Shown in pieces: positions 36,538 through 44,789 of a stretch of 64,000 bases of DNA. The stretch covers positions 744,001 to 808,000 of the forward strand of contig JAXLYE010000006.1 of the NCBI GenBank assembly GCA_046351595.1. Direction: 5' to 3'. The stretch is from JAXLYE01 sp046351595. Its GTDB lineage: Bacteria; Myxococcota_A; Polyangia; Palsa-1104; JAEUJZ01. Each line of letters opens with the position of its first letter. The first letter of the stretch is position 1. The notes beneath the pieces are model-generated. The model was given only the letters and a program-made list of their open reading frames with translations, searched no databases and was not told where the DNA came from. The position numbers and the translations under genes are program-made.

Positions 36538-38556
36538 TCAGGACACCGCCACCTCGGCCAGGGCGAAGTAGTAGCCGCCCTGCTGGAAGCGCAGGCTGGT
36601 GGCGCGGATGCGCACGTAACGTGCCGTCACCGCGGCCGGCAGGGCGAGGATCTGGGCGGCGCCGGTCGTAGGCTCGGCGTGGGCGGTCAGACGAAGCTGC
36701 GCGGTCCAGGTCGCACCGTCGCTCGAGGTTTCGATGGTGAAGTCGCTGGGGAAGTTCTCTCCGGTGTTCGGCGGATCGTTGCGCGGGTACAGAGTGAGGC
36801 GGCGGATCGTGCGCCGCGAGCCCAGATCAACCACCAGCGTCTCGGCGTGGTTGCTCGCGGCCGCGCGCGTCGAGCTCACCCAGCCCAGCTGGCCCGCGCG
36901 CGAGTCGGTGAGTCCGTCCGCTACCTTGGGCAGCGACCACCCGTACCCCTCGGTCGAGGAGCTGGCCCACACGGCCGCGCCGCCGGCCAGGTTGGACTCT
37001 GCCGCGGTCGTGCGCACCGTGGTTTCGAACTTCAGATCGCGGGCCGGCTCCTGCTGCCAGGTGCCGAATCCGTACCCGATCCACGCGGCCTGCCCGCCAG
37101 GATAGGGGTTGCTGTCATCGTAGACCCAGCCGTAGCACCCGCGCGTCGCCGTCGAGGAGACGACGATTCCGTACTGGGTCCCGGCGCTGACTGCGATCTC
37201 CGGGAAGACGGTGACCCGGTGCGGGGACCACAGGACCTCGCTGGCGGAAACGGTTTCGCTGCTCAGGGTGCTGCGCGGGGCGCCGGCCGCGTCCAGGCTC
37301 ACCACGCTGATCGTCACGCCAGCGTCGACCGAGGTGGTGTCGGTGCCCTTCTGGTAGAGCGTCATCGAGACGGTGCTCAGGGTCCCGCTGCGCGAGGCGG
37401 TGAAGGTCTGCAGGCGGCGGCTGCCGCCGTCGCGGATCTCGCACGCGCCGTTGGTCGTGAAGCGGGTCTGTCCGGAGGTCTGATCGAGATCGGGAGCAGG
37501 CCGCAGCGCGCCGGGGCTGGCCCCGCTGAGCGTGAGGCTGACCGTGCGCGCGCAGGACAGGGTCTGGATGGAGCCGTCGGCGCGGAACGCCAGCGGCCCC
37601 CAGAAGTAGTTGGCCAGCGCCTCGTTGTAACTGCCGTTCCACTGATCGCTCTGGAACAGGTAGACCGGACCGGAGGGAGTGTCGATCGCAGACACCTTGC
37701 GCGGCTGGCCGCTGCAGGAGTCAGCGCTGATCTGGCGCTCGGCCGACCACCGGCCCAAGAGCGCGCTGGCCGACCGATACCGCGTCGCCGCCGGGCAGTA
37801 CGCGCACAGCGGTCCGTACACGACGTAGTAAAGGCCCGCCCGCGCAAACAGAGCGGTCCCTTCGCCGACCGCGCCGGTGTCGACATAGACGCCGCTGCCG
37901 CTGGTGAACGTGCTGTTGAGCCGCTCGACATAGATGTGCCGATCGTTGTTGTTCGAGAACCCGATATAGGCGCTGCCGTCGGCGTCGAGCAGCAGATCGA
38001 AGTCTCCCTGCGCCGGCGGTCTGGCCACGGTGGCATACCCGATCTCGGTGAAGGGTCCGACGGGCCGATCGGCGCGCAGCACGTAGTAGCGGCCGTCGGT
38101 CAGGATCCACAGCACGTAGTCGTCCGTGGCCCGTCGGTAGAGGACGTGCGGCTCCCAGCACCCGCCGGTCCCTCCCGAGGACTTGCAGGCGTCGCGCCAG
38201 AACGCCGTCGTCACATCGAACAGCGGGCCCTCGGGAGTCCAGTGGACCAGGTCGGCAGAGGAGTACGCCTTCAGCCCGCAGGGCGGGCGCGGCGTCGGGC
38301 TGGCGGAGCTGTAGAACCATCCGCAGCTCTGGTCTTCTCCGTACAGGTAGTAGGTCGCGCCGAACTTGTGGATGCCGCTGCCGTGCGCGTTGATGGCGTT
38401 GCCCTGGGTGTCGTAGCGGGTGATCTGGTTGCCGCTGCCGTCGGCGTTGACGAGCGTCACCGCGGCATCCGCGCACACGCGAGCAGGTCCGCCGAGCAGG
38501 ACGACAGCGACGAGGGCAGCGAGCAGCAGGCGCGCCGAGGATCGGGTCAAGTGCAT
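36538..38556 (-). CDS. Secreted five-bladed beta-propeller (GH43-like) protein with C-terminal discoidin domain
   Basis: The protein has 672 residues. The signal peptide is SARLLLAALVAVVLL...ARVCADA. Residues 35-300 show a glycoside hydrolase 43/62-type propeller (GSGIHKFGATYYLYGED, GCWEPHVLYRRATDDYVLW, GDFDLLLDADGSAYIGFS). Residues about 320-520 are a beta-rich linker with a SLTLSG and GTQYGIVVSSTA pattern. Residues about 530-672 are an F5/8 type C (discoidin) carbohydrate-binding domain ending VTARYVRIRATSL. It is probably an extracellular arabinan/xylan- or galactan-active enzyme. AGGAA lies before ATG 38556. It converges with the HpnE-like gene, 76 bp away. Confidence 0.8.
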   Translation of the reverse strand: MHLTRSSARLLLAALVAVVLLGGPARVCADAAVTLVNADGSGNQITRYDTQGNAINAHGSGIHKFGATYYLYGEDQSCGWFYSSASPTPRPPCGLKAYSSADLVHWTPEGPLFDVTTAFWRDACKSSGGTGGCWEPHVLYRRATDDYVLWILTDGRYYVLRADRPVGPFTEIGYATVARPPAQGDFDLLLDADGSAYIGFSNNNDRHIYVERLNSTFTSGSGVYVDTGAVGEGTALFARAGLYYVVYGPLCAYCPAATRYRSASALLGRWSAERQISADSCSGQPRKVSAIDTPSGPVYLFQSDQWNGSYNEALANYFWGPLAFRADGSIQTLSCARTVSLTLSGASPGALRPAPDLDQTSGQTRFTTNGACEIRDGGSRRLQTFTASRSGTLSTVSMTLYQKGTDTTSVDAGVTISVVSLDAAGAPRSTLSSETVSASEVLWSPHRVTVFPEIAVSAGTQYGIVVSSTATRGCYGWVYDDSNPYPGGQAAWIGYGFGTWQQEPARDLKFETTVRTTAAESNLAGGAAVWASSSTEGYGWSLPKVADGLTDSRAGQLGWVSSTRAAASNHAETLVVDLGSRRTIRRLTLYPRNDPPNTGENFPSDFTIETSSDGATWTAQLRLTAHAEPTTGAAQILALPAAVTARYVRIRATSLRFQQGGYYFALAEVAVS

Positions 38557-38757
38557 GAAATTTCCTGTGTTGGGGCTGGCGTCACCGCACAGACGGCGGC
38601 CTGCCGAGCCACATGTCTTTTACCGTTCCTATCACGGCTCCCTGATCAGCAGACAGACTTGCGGACAGACTCGCAGACCAGCGCGCAGACAGGCCCGGCG
38701 ACGGGGTATAAGACGGGTCGCGGTCGCGGTCGCGCCCAGCGCCCGGCCTCCGCACCG

Positions 38758-40002
38758 TCAGGCGGCCGGCTCGATGGGCAGGGTCAGTCGGAAGCACGCG
38801 CCGTGGCCGGGCTGCGAGCGCACGGTCAGCTCGCCGCCGTGCGCGTGCGCGATCCGCCGGGCCAGGTACAGACCGAGCCCCAGCCCCGGCGAGCCGCGCG
38901 TCTTGACGAAGCGCTCGAACAGGTTCGGCAGGAGCTCCTGCGGCACCCCCGGTCCCTGATCCGTCACCTCGAGGATCGCCTGCCGCTGCGCGGTTTCGTG
39001 CTGCACCTCGGCCCGCACCTCGACGATCACGGGGCGCCCGCGCGGCGAGTAGCGGATGGCGTTGCCGATGAGGTTCTCGAGCAGGTGGCGCAGCCGCTCC
39101 GGATCCGCGTGCGTGACGAGCTCCGTCGGGCCCGTCACCTGCACACCGACCTCGGGGGTGCCGAGCGACTGCGCGATCTCCTGCGCCAGCGACACCAGCT
39201 CGACCGGCACCGGCTGCAGCGCGAACAGGCCCTGCTCCAGGCGGCCGACGTCGAGCAGATCCGAGATCATGCGCGACAGCCGCTCCAGGGCGAAGACGGC
39301 CATCTCGGCGTCCTTGATGTCGCTCGACCGCGACTCCCGCACCGCGCGCAGGCGCAATAGCTCGATGCGCCCGCGCAGCGGGCCCAGGTAGTTCCGCAGA
39401 TCGTGCGCAAGGATCAGCACCAGCTCGTCCGCGGCCGCGCGGCGCCCCCGCTCCAGCGCGGCATTGGCCATGGCCTCGACGAGCTCGGCCCGGTGCGCGA
39501 CCGCGCCGACGCAGCGCGAGACAGCCAGCAGGAAGCGCAGATCCTCGGCCGTGAAAAAATCGGGGGTCTGGGACTGCGCGCTGAGCACGCCGCGCCGCTC
39601 GCCCGCGACCTCCAGCGGCACCGCGATGTGCGAGCGCACGCCGAGCGCGTGGACGATCCCGGGGACCTCGTTCCTGTCCTCATCGACGTGGCCGCTGAGG
39701 TAGTTGTTGCCCGAGGTGTAGACCTCGACCACGGAGCCGCGGTTGGCGAGCGGCAGCACGTCGAGCCCCTGCGCCAGCTGGAGCTGGCTGAGCGGCGTGT
39801 CGCTGCTGCCCATCGCGCGCAGCGTATTCTTCAGCGGGTCGTACAGGAACGCGTCGACCTTCTCGGCATGGAGCGCCTGGTGGATGAGCTGCGTGGCCTG
39901 GTTCAGCGCGGTCCGCAGATCGACGGCCGGGAGCTCCAGGAGCTGCTCGAGCGTGCGCAGCAGCTGCTGATACAAACGGTCGGGTTCATTGGCTGGCGTC
40001 AT
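38758..40002 (-). CDS. Cytoplasmic GAF-domain sensor histidine kinase (orphan)
   Basis: The protein has 414 residues and no membrane segment. A GAF domain at about 20-175 (SHIAVPLEVAGERRGVLSAQ) is followed by a HisKA helix with the phospho-acceptor H200 in LILAHDLRNYLGPL. The HATPase domain has N-box LLENLIGNAIRYSPRG, G1 VTDQGPGVP and G2 RGSPGLGLGLYLARRI. It phosphorylates an unlinked response regulator, as none is encoded nearby. The upstream 387 bp contain two perfect adjacent hairpins. Start ATG 40002 has GAGAGGG upstream. Confidence 0.9.
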   Translation of the reverse strand: MTPANEPDRLYQQLLRTLEQLLELPAVDLRTALNQATQLIHQALHAEKVDAFLYDPLKNTLRAMGSSDTPLSQLQLAQGLDVLPLANRGSVVEVYTSGNNYLSGHVDEDRNEVPGIVHALGVRSHIAVPLEVAGERRGVLSAQSQTPDFFTAEDLRFLLAVSRCVGAVAHRAELVEAMANAALERGRRAAADELVLILAHDLRNYLGPLRGRIELLRLRAVRESRSSDIKDAEMAVFALERLSRMISDLLDVGRLEQGLFALQPVPVELVSLAQEIAQSLGTPEVGVQVTGPTELVTHADPERLRHLLENLIGNAIRYSPRGRPVIVEVRAEVQHETAQRQAILEVTDQGPGVPQELLPNLFERFVKTRGSPGLGLGLYLARRIAHAHGGELTVRSQPGHGACFRLTLPIEPAA

Positions 40003-40389
40003 GGCGGCCCTCTCTTCTGCTCTACGCCGCTGCGGCGGGTCCGGCCACCGACATGTGACTCCCGGGGTTCATTTCGCAGCGCGGCGCAGGCGCGGCCAGC
40101 GCCCGCAGGCCCACGACCGCGCCAGCAGAGCGGAAATGCCGAGTCCGGCAGAGGGCTCCGGCCGGGCCCATGGCCGTGCTTGAACGAAACCGCGCCCCAC
40201 AAGAAATACGGATCGGTGCGGGTCCGGTGCGGTCCTGTCGTTCAGGGAGAAGAATCTCCCCTCATCGAGCAAAGCTCGATGAGCGTCCCCTCTTTGGTGC
40301 GGGTATCCCGCCGCTCTCGAGTCGGGAGGCCCTCGCTCCGCCGCCACCCGCACCTACTGCAGAACTTCAGGTCTCATCTGGGGCGTGGT
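40003..40389. other. 387-bp intergenic region with a double hairpin
   Basis: No coding sequence is supported. The region separates two minus-strand genes, so it is leader of the histidine kinase and trailer of the GH6 gene. Apart from the hairpins at 40245-40283, no promoter-quality hexamers stand out. Confidence 0.6.
40245..40283. ncRNA. Two abutting perfect stem-loops (structured RNA or site candidate)
   Basis: GGGAGA-AGAA-TCTCCC (40245-40260) is followed without a gap by CTCATCGAGC-AAA-GCTCGATGAG (40261-40283). Both arms are perfect, 6 and 10 bp, with tight loops. No T-run follows on either strand, which argues against a plain intrinsic terminator. It may be a leader RNA element, a small RNA or a protein-binding site. 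Confidence 0.4.
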
Positions 40390-41634
40390 TTAGGAGCCCG
40401 GCGTGCCCTGCGGCGGCAGCGGCGCCAGGCGCAGGCGCCCGAGCAGGCTGCCGGAGCCGGTCGCCGCGCCCCCGCTCGGGACGGAGCCGGTGCCGCCCGC
40501 GGTCGCCGCGCCGCCCGAGGTTCCGGGTGTGCTGGCGGGGCGGGCGCCTTCGCTGCGGGCCAGGCCGAGGGCGTACTCGGGCCAGAAGGTGCCGGCGCGC
40601 GGGCCGCCGTTGGCGGTGCCGTCGGACTCGCCGGGGTGCTTGACCCACAAGAAGGCGTCGGCCAGCGGGTGTCCGGTCTGGGTGGTGGGGCGCTGGCCGA
40701 GCGCGCGGCCGGCGGGGTTGATGGGCTGCCGATCCGCCGCCGGCCCGAGCCCGTTGCGCGAGGTGTCGACGACGAAGTGCTTGCCGCCGACCTGCGCCGA
40801 CAGCGCCTCGCCGTACGCCAGGTTGGCCTCGGTGGTAAAGAAGTTCGAGACGTTGAGGGCGAAGCCGTCCGCGCCCTGCACGCCGGCCTGGTTGAGGCGC
40901 TGGCCCATCTCGGCCGGCTGCTTCCACTCGGGGTTGCCGGCGTCGAGGTACACGGTGGCGCCAGACTGCTTGAGCTTGGCCACGGCCTCGCGCAAGAGGG
41001 CATAGCGCTCCTCGCGCAGGGCCGGCGGCAGCCCGTCGGCCTGGGCGAGCGCGTCCGGCTCCAGGATGACCACGGCCGGGCCGCCGCCCTCCTTCACGCC
41101 GCGAGCGAGCTTGTCGAGCCAGGCGCGGTACTGGGCCGCGGCGTCGGCGCCCCCGGCCGAGTGCTGGCCGAGATCGCGGTGCGGGATGTTGTAGGCGACG
41201 AAGACCGGGGTGGTCCCCTGGGCGCGGGCGGCCGTGACCTGGCCGCGTACGTCCGCGGTCACGTCGGGGTTCCACTCGCCGAGCCAGGTGGCCTGCGGCG
41301 TGCTCGCGATCTTCTGCAGCTGCGCGGCGTCGTCGGGCCGGCTGGTCCGCCAGGAGGCGGCCTGGCGCTGCGCCGCAGAGCCCGGGGCCAGGTAGAGGCC
41401 GCGACCGGCCAGCGGGTTGCCCGCGGCAGCACCCGGCGCCGGAGCTGCGGCCGCGTGCCCGGGCTCGGTCCAGTGCGAGAGCAGCGGCGGCGCGTGCGCC
41501 GAGCCCGCGGCCGGCGCTGCGTGCTGGCCGTCGGCGGCGAGGTCGGGCGCGGCCGGCGCGGGCGGCTGCGGCGCGGGGCTCTGGGCCTCCAGGCTGCCGA
41601 TGGGTGCGTGGGGTCGCTCTTGCAGGCCGGGCAT
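40390..41634 (-). CDS. Glycoside hydrolase family 6 (endoglucanase/cellobiohydrolase-like)
   Basis: The protein has 414 residues. Residues 1-75 are Pro/Ala-rich with no signal peptide. Residues 78-358 are a GH6 barrel. Visible blocks are FVAYNIPHRDLGQHSAGG, VVILEPDALAQ with the catalytic acid D194, VYLDAGNPEWK, FALNVSNFFTT, VVDTSRNGLGP and FLWVKHPGESDG. These are the standard inverting-cellulase motifs for hydrolysing beta-1,4-glucan. The C-terminal 50 residues are Gly/Ala-rich low complexity. Start ATG 41634 follows GAGGGA by five bases. Absence of a secretion signal on a polysaccharidase is unusual; export through an unrecognised route or an intracellular substrate are both possible. Confidence 0.9.
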   Translation of the reverse strand: MPGLQERPHAPIGSLEAQSPAPQPPAPAAPDLAADGQHAAPAAGSAHAPPLLSHWTEPGHAAAAPAPGAAAGNPLAGRGLYLAPGSAAQRQAASWRTSRPDDAAQLQKIASTPQATWLGEWNPDVTADVRGQVTAARAQGTTPVFVAYNIPHRDLGQHSAGGADAAAQYRAWLDKLARGVKEGGGPAVVILEPDALAQADGLPPALREERYALLREAVAKLKQSGATVYLDAGNPEWKQPAEMGQRLNQAGVQGADGFALNVSNFFTTEANLAYGEALSAQVGGKHFVVDTSRNGLGPAADRQPINPAGRALGQRPTTQTGHPLADAFLWVKHPGESDGTANGGPRAGTFWPEYALGLARSEGARPASTPGTSGGAATAGGTGSVPSGGAATGSGSLLGRLRLAPLPPQGTPGS

Positions 41635-41811
41635 GGATTCCCTCGCTGACGGTGACGGAGGCAGAAGGCCCGACTCGTATTTTCGCGCCGCCGCCGTCGG
41701 GAGTTGCGGGGCCGCGGCACCCACAGGCCGACGCCGCCCGCGCCGGCCGGTCATGTAAAGCCGGTGTAAAGTCGACGGTGCGCGCACCGGCCGCGTGCTA
41801 CTCCTTGCAAC

Positions 41812-42225
41812 ATGAGCGTGATCAGGGAGTACCTCTTGAGTCATGCCGATGTGCGCGTCGAAGAGGACCTGGTGTCGGTCCGGCTGCACGGCGGCATGAC
41901 CCAGGAACAGATTCCGCACTCACGGGCGCTCTTGCACGAGCTGCATGAGCAGCCGGGCGGGCTGTTCCTCCTGCTCGACCTGAAGGAAGCAGAGCGCGCA
42001 TCCCCCTCCCTGCGGCGCGCGATGTCGCAGATCTTCTCGGAGGTGGCGCCGACGGCGATGGCGGTCTACGGGGCGAACCTGGAGCAGCGCGCGGCGCACG
42101 AGCTGCTCATGGGCGCGGTGGCCGGGCTGAGCGGCCGACGCCCCAACGTCGCCTACTTCCCGAGCGAAGCCGAGGCGCGGGAGTGGCTCGTGAGCGAGCG
42201 CCGGCGCATGAAGTCTCCGGCCTGA
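41812..42225 (+). CDS. SpoIIAA/STAS-like small protein
   Basis: The protein has 137 residues. The alternating strand-helix pattern (VEEDLVSVRLHGGMTQEQ, FLLLDLKEAERASPSLRRAM, PTAMAVYGANLEQRAAHELL) and the final EAREWLVSERR match the STAS/SpoIIAA-like fold (DUF3478-type). Such proteins bind partner proteins, lipids or nucleotides in stress or signalling pathways. Divergent from the GH6 gene over 177 bp. Confidence in the fold is moderate and the function is unknown. Confidence 0.65.
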   Translation: MSVIREYLLSHADVRVEEDLVSVRLHGGMTQEQIPHSRALLHELHEQPGGLFLLLDLKEAERASPSLRRAMSQIFSEVAPTAMAVYGANLEQRAAHELLMGAVAGLSGRRPNVAYFPSEAEAREWLVSERRRMKSPA

Positions 42226-42423
42226 TCGAAAAGGTGGAGCCGCGCAGTACCGGAACCCCGATCGCAGTCCGGGAGCGCACTCTGGGAGGCGCTTTTCCGA
42301 CGGACCGCGAAGCGGAATTACATATTATTTCACTGCCAGTTCAATAATTACGGCAGACGTCCGTGCGGACTGGCTCCGCGCTCCGCTCTGCTTGCGGCAG
42401 ACCGACGCAGCGGGCCGGCGCGC

Positions 42424-43029
42424 TCAGAACTTCACGCGCGGCATGGCCAGCAGGTGGATGCCGATCGGCAGGCCGAAGATGCCGAGCGTCCGGGCCTCGC
42501 GGAACACGGCCTCGCCGAACAGCCCGACGCCCAGGTGCAGCCGGTTGTCGCGGCCCGGGCGGGCGACGGCGTGGCGGAAGAAGCCGCCGAACCGCACCCC
42601 GTGCGCATAGGGCGACTCGTCGGGGTTCACCGACTGGACGGCGTGCAGGAAGTAGCCGCTGTAGTGGATGTCGAGATCGAGCATGGTCTCGAGGTCGTCG
42701 TGCTTGCTCAGCGGCACCGAGGCGCCGCCGCCGACCTGCCACGCCGAGGCGGCCTGGCCGCTGACCCAGCCGCCGCCGCCGCCGCCGCCGGCGTGGACGA
42801 CCAGGAAGTCGATCTCGCCGCCGATGCGCGCCTCGACGCCGACGTTGCTGGCGGTGTCGATCGTCGGTGCGACCGTAAGCCGCAGCCCGAAGCACCCCGA
42901 CACGAGCGGCAGGCCGCACAGCGCGACCGCCCCCAGGGACCCGCGACCCGGGCGCCGGCCGGTGCGCACAGCGGCTGCGTTGTGGAGAGTGCCGTCCAGG
43001 GGGTCGCGTAGTGTCATGAAGGGAGCCAT
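42424..43029 (-). CDS. Probable outer-membrane lipoprotein/beta-barrel protein, unknown
   Basis: The protein has 201 residues. A hydrophobic segment with lipobox-like LCGLPLVSGC is followed by repeated amphipathic strands (VGVEARIGGEIDFLVVHAG, VGGGASVPLSKHDDLETMLD, LHLGVGLFGEAVFREAR). A run of seven glycines follows HAGG. The strand pattern suggests a small barrel or a beta-sandwich. No family recognised. Starts at 43029 or 43017 are both possible because neither has a strong SD. Confidence 0.6.
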   Translation of the reverse strand: MAPFMTLRDPLDGTLHNAAAVRTGRRPGRGSLGAVALCGLPLVSGCFGLRLTVAPTIDTASNVGVEARIGGEIDFLVVHAGGGGGGGWVSGQAASAWQVGGGASVPLSKHDDLETMLDLDIHYSGYFLHAVQSVNPDESPYAHGVRFGGFFRHAVARPGRDNRLHLGVGLFGEAVFREARTLGIFGLPIGIHLLAMPRVKF

Positions 43030-43115
43030 CTGACGCGGGAACGTCTCAATCTATCTCGTTCGGCCGGGCGCCTTCAATCGCGGCGACGGTCCGGCCGGGC
43101 TCTCGTCGGCTGCGG

Positions 43116-44630
43116 TCACAGCGGCCGCTCGCGCCGCGCTCCCGCCTCGCCGGCCCACAGGCCCTGCAGGCGCAGCTCCTCGTCGCTGAGGGCCGGGGCC
43201 AGCGGCTGCGGCGCGGGCTCGCTGACGTCGGCCCAGCGGCGCAAGAGCGCCATCGCCTTCGTGCGCAGCGGCTCGGGCAGCAGGCCCACGCGCGAGCCGT
43301 GGTTGCCGCCGGGCACGGTCAGCCGGTAGCTGTCACGCGCCAGGCCGAGCTCGAAGGCGCCCGCGCTCCACGGATCGTTGCTGCCGTAGATGAACAGGAT
43401 GCGCTCGCCGTCGCTCTGCAGCCACGCCGAGATGTCGGGCATGGCCGTCGCATCGTAGGCCGCGCCGGCGCGCAGCTCGGTCGGCAGGTACTCGTCGGGG
43501 CGGTCGGTGCCGGGGTGGCGCAGGAGGTCCGCCAGGTGCGCCTCCTCGGTGGCCGGGAAGCCGAGCTGCGAGGCGGCCTGGAAGTAGTAGGGCTCGAAGC
43601 CGGCGATGCCCTGATCCGAGTACAGCGCGATGCTGCCGACATCGCTCAAAAACTTCAGCACCTGCTCGTCGGAGGCGGCGGGGTCCGGGATCTTCGCGCA
43701 GTCGGCCTGCGCGCGGTACTGCCAGAAGCCGAAGGGCAGCTCGAGCACCGAGTGCTCCAGCGCCTTGTCGATGCCCAGGCGGGTGAAGGTCGCGCCGCTG
43801 GCTCCGAGCGCGGCGACGACGGCGGTGCGGCGCGTGAGCACGGTGCGCTGGTAGTCGCGCAGGCGCTTGCGGCAGTCCGGATCCGTGCCCGCCTGGTTGA
43901 CGAACGGCACGTAGCGCGGATCCGGCGCGCCCAGGCTGTGCGGTGCCACGTAGGCCACGGTCGCGTCGACGTCGGCCGGGAAGAAGCGGCGGTGGTACAC
44001 CGCGGTCATGCCGCCCTTGCTGGCGCCGGTGTTCAGGAACCGGCCGCGGTAGATCGCGCGGAAGATCTGGACGATTCGGTGCGAGTCCGCGGCCGCCTGC
44101 TGGATGGTCAGGTAGCGGAAGTCCGCGGGCTCGGGCCGCGACGGCAGGAAGTAGCGGTGCTCGAAGTCGATCTGGTTGGCCGACAAGAGCGCGGTCAGCT
44201 CGGCGCGCCCGGAGCGGCTGAAGAACGAGGCGCCGTAGCCGCTGCCGTGCAGGACCACCGGCGCGCGCAGGCCGCGGTGCAACAGCGACAGCCGCTGCTT
44301 GAAGCGCGGCCCGTCGGGGCGGGCGTGATCGACCGGCTGCTCGAGCTCGAGCTGGAAGAAGCGGTAGTCGGTCAGCGACGTCGGCTTCTCGGTCACCGAG
44401 AGCCCGGGCACGCGGCGCAGGAGGTCGAGGATGTCCGGCTCGGGCACAAGATCGACGGGCGGCGCCAGATCGGGCGGCGACGCGAGATCCGCGGTCGCAT
44501 CGGGCGCGGCGATCAGCGCCTCCTGCACCGGCTCCGGGCACGCGGCGAGGGTCAGCGCGAGGGCAGCGAGCGAGAGCAGCCACGCCGTCGGCCGGCTGCG
44601 TTTCGAGGCGAAGGAGCGGGGTTTCTGCAC
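43116..44630 (-). CDS. Peptidase S37 family lipoprotein (PS-10-like tripeptidyl aminopeptidase)
   Basis: The protein has 504 residues, with GTG start behind AGGAGG. The signal ends in lipobox LTLAAC (C31). A Pro/Asp-rich spacer leads to an alpha/beta-hydrolase domain. The likely triad is S204 in NTGASKGGMTA, D419 in YGSNDPWSAG and H444 in PGGNHGSRVG, the arrangement of Streptomyces S37 peptidases that remove tripeptides from protein N-termini. RFFQLELEQPVDHARPD and FEHRYFLPSRP are further family blocks. Anchored at the cell surface, it would help digest exogenous protein. Divergently transcribed from the FG-GAP lipoprotein with 159 bp between start codons. Confidence 0.85.
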   Translation of the reverse strand: MQKPRSFASKRSRPTAWLLSLAALALTLAACPEPVQEALIAAPDATADLASPPDLAPPVDLVPEPDILDLLRRVPGLSVTEKPTSLTDYRFFQLELEQPVDHARPDGPRFKQRLSLLHRGLRAPVVLHGSGYGASFFSRSGRAELTALLSANQIDFEHRYFLPSRPEPADFRYLTIQQAAADSHRIVQIFRAIYRGRFLNTGASKGGMTAVYHRRFFPADVDATVAYVAPHSLGAPDPRYVPFVNQAGTDPDCRKRLRDYQRTVLTRRTAVVAALGASGATFTRLGIDKALEHSVLELPFGFWQYRAQADCAKIPDPAASDEQVLKFLSDVGSIALYSDQGIAGFEPYYFQAASQLGFPATEEAHLADLLRHPGTDRPDEYLPTELRAGAAYDATAMPDISAWLQSDGERILFIYGSNDPWSAGAFELGLARDSYRLTVPGGNHGSRVGLLPEPLRTKAMALLRRWADVSEPAPQPLAPALSDEELRLQGLWAGEAGARRERPL

Positions 44631-44789
44631 GGGATCCTCCTGAGGTCTGGGCCCGGTCTGCAAGGAGCGCGGCGGCGGCGGCGCCGGGAGCGCGCGCAGT
44701 ATAGGACCCGGCCTCCGGACCGCGACGAATCTGTCGGTGCGGCGTGCGAGAGTCCCTGCTTCCAGCGATGCGAGATCAGGAGGATTCGG

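Noticed and set aside
38640..38725. GACAGAC/GCAGAC-rich and CGGTCG-rich simple sequence upstream of the GH43-like gene
   Set aside because: Irregular and short; no symmetry, coding or family resemblance strong enough to list as a feature.
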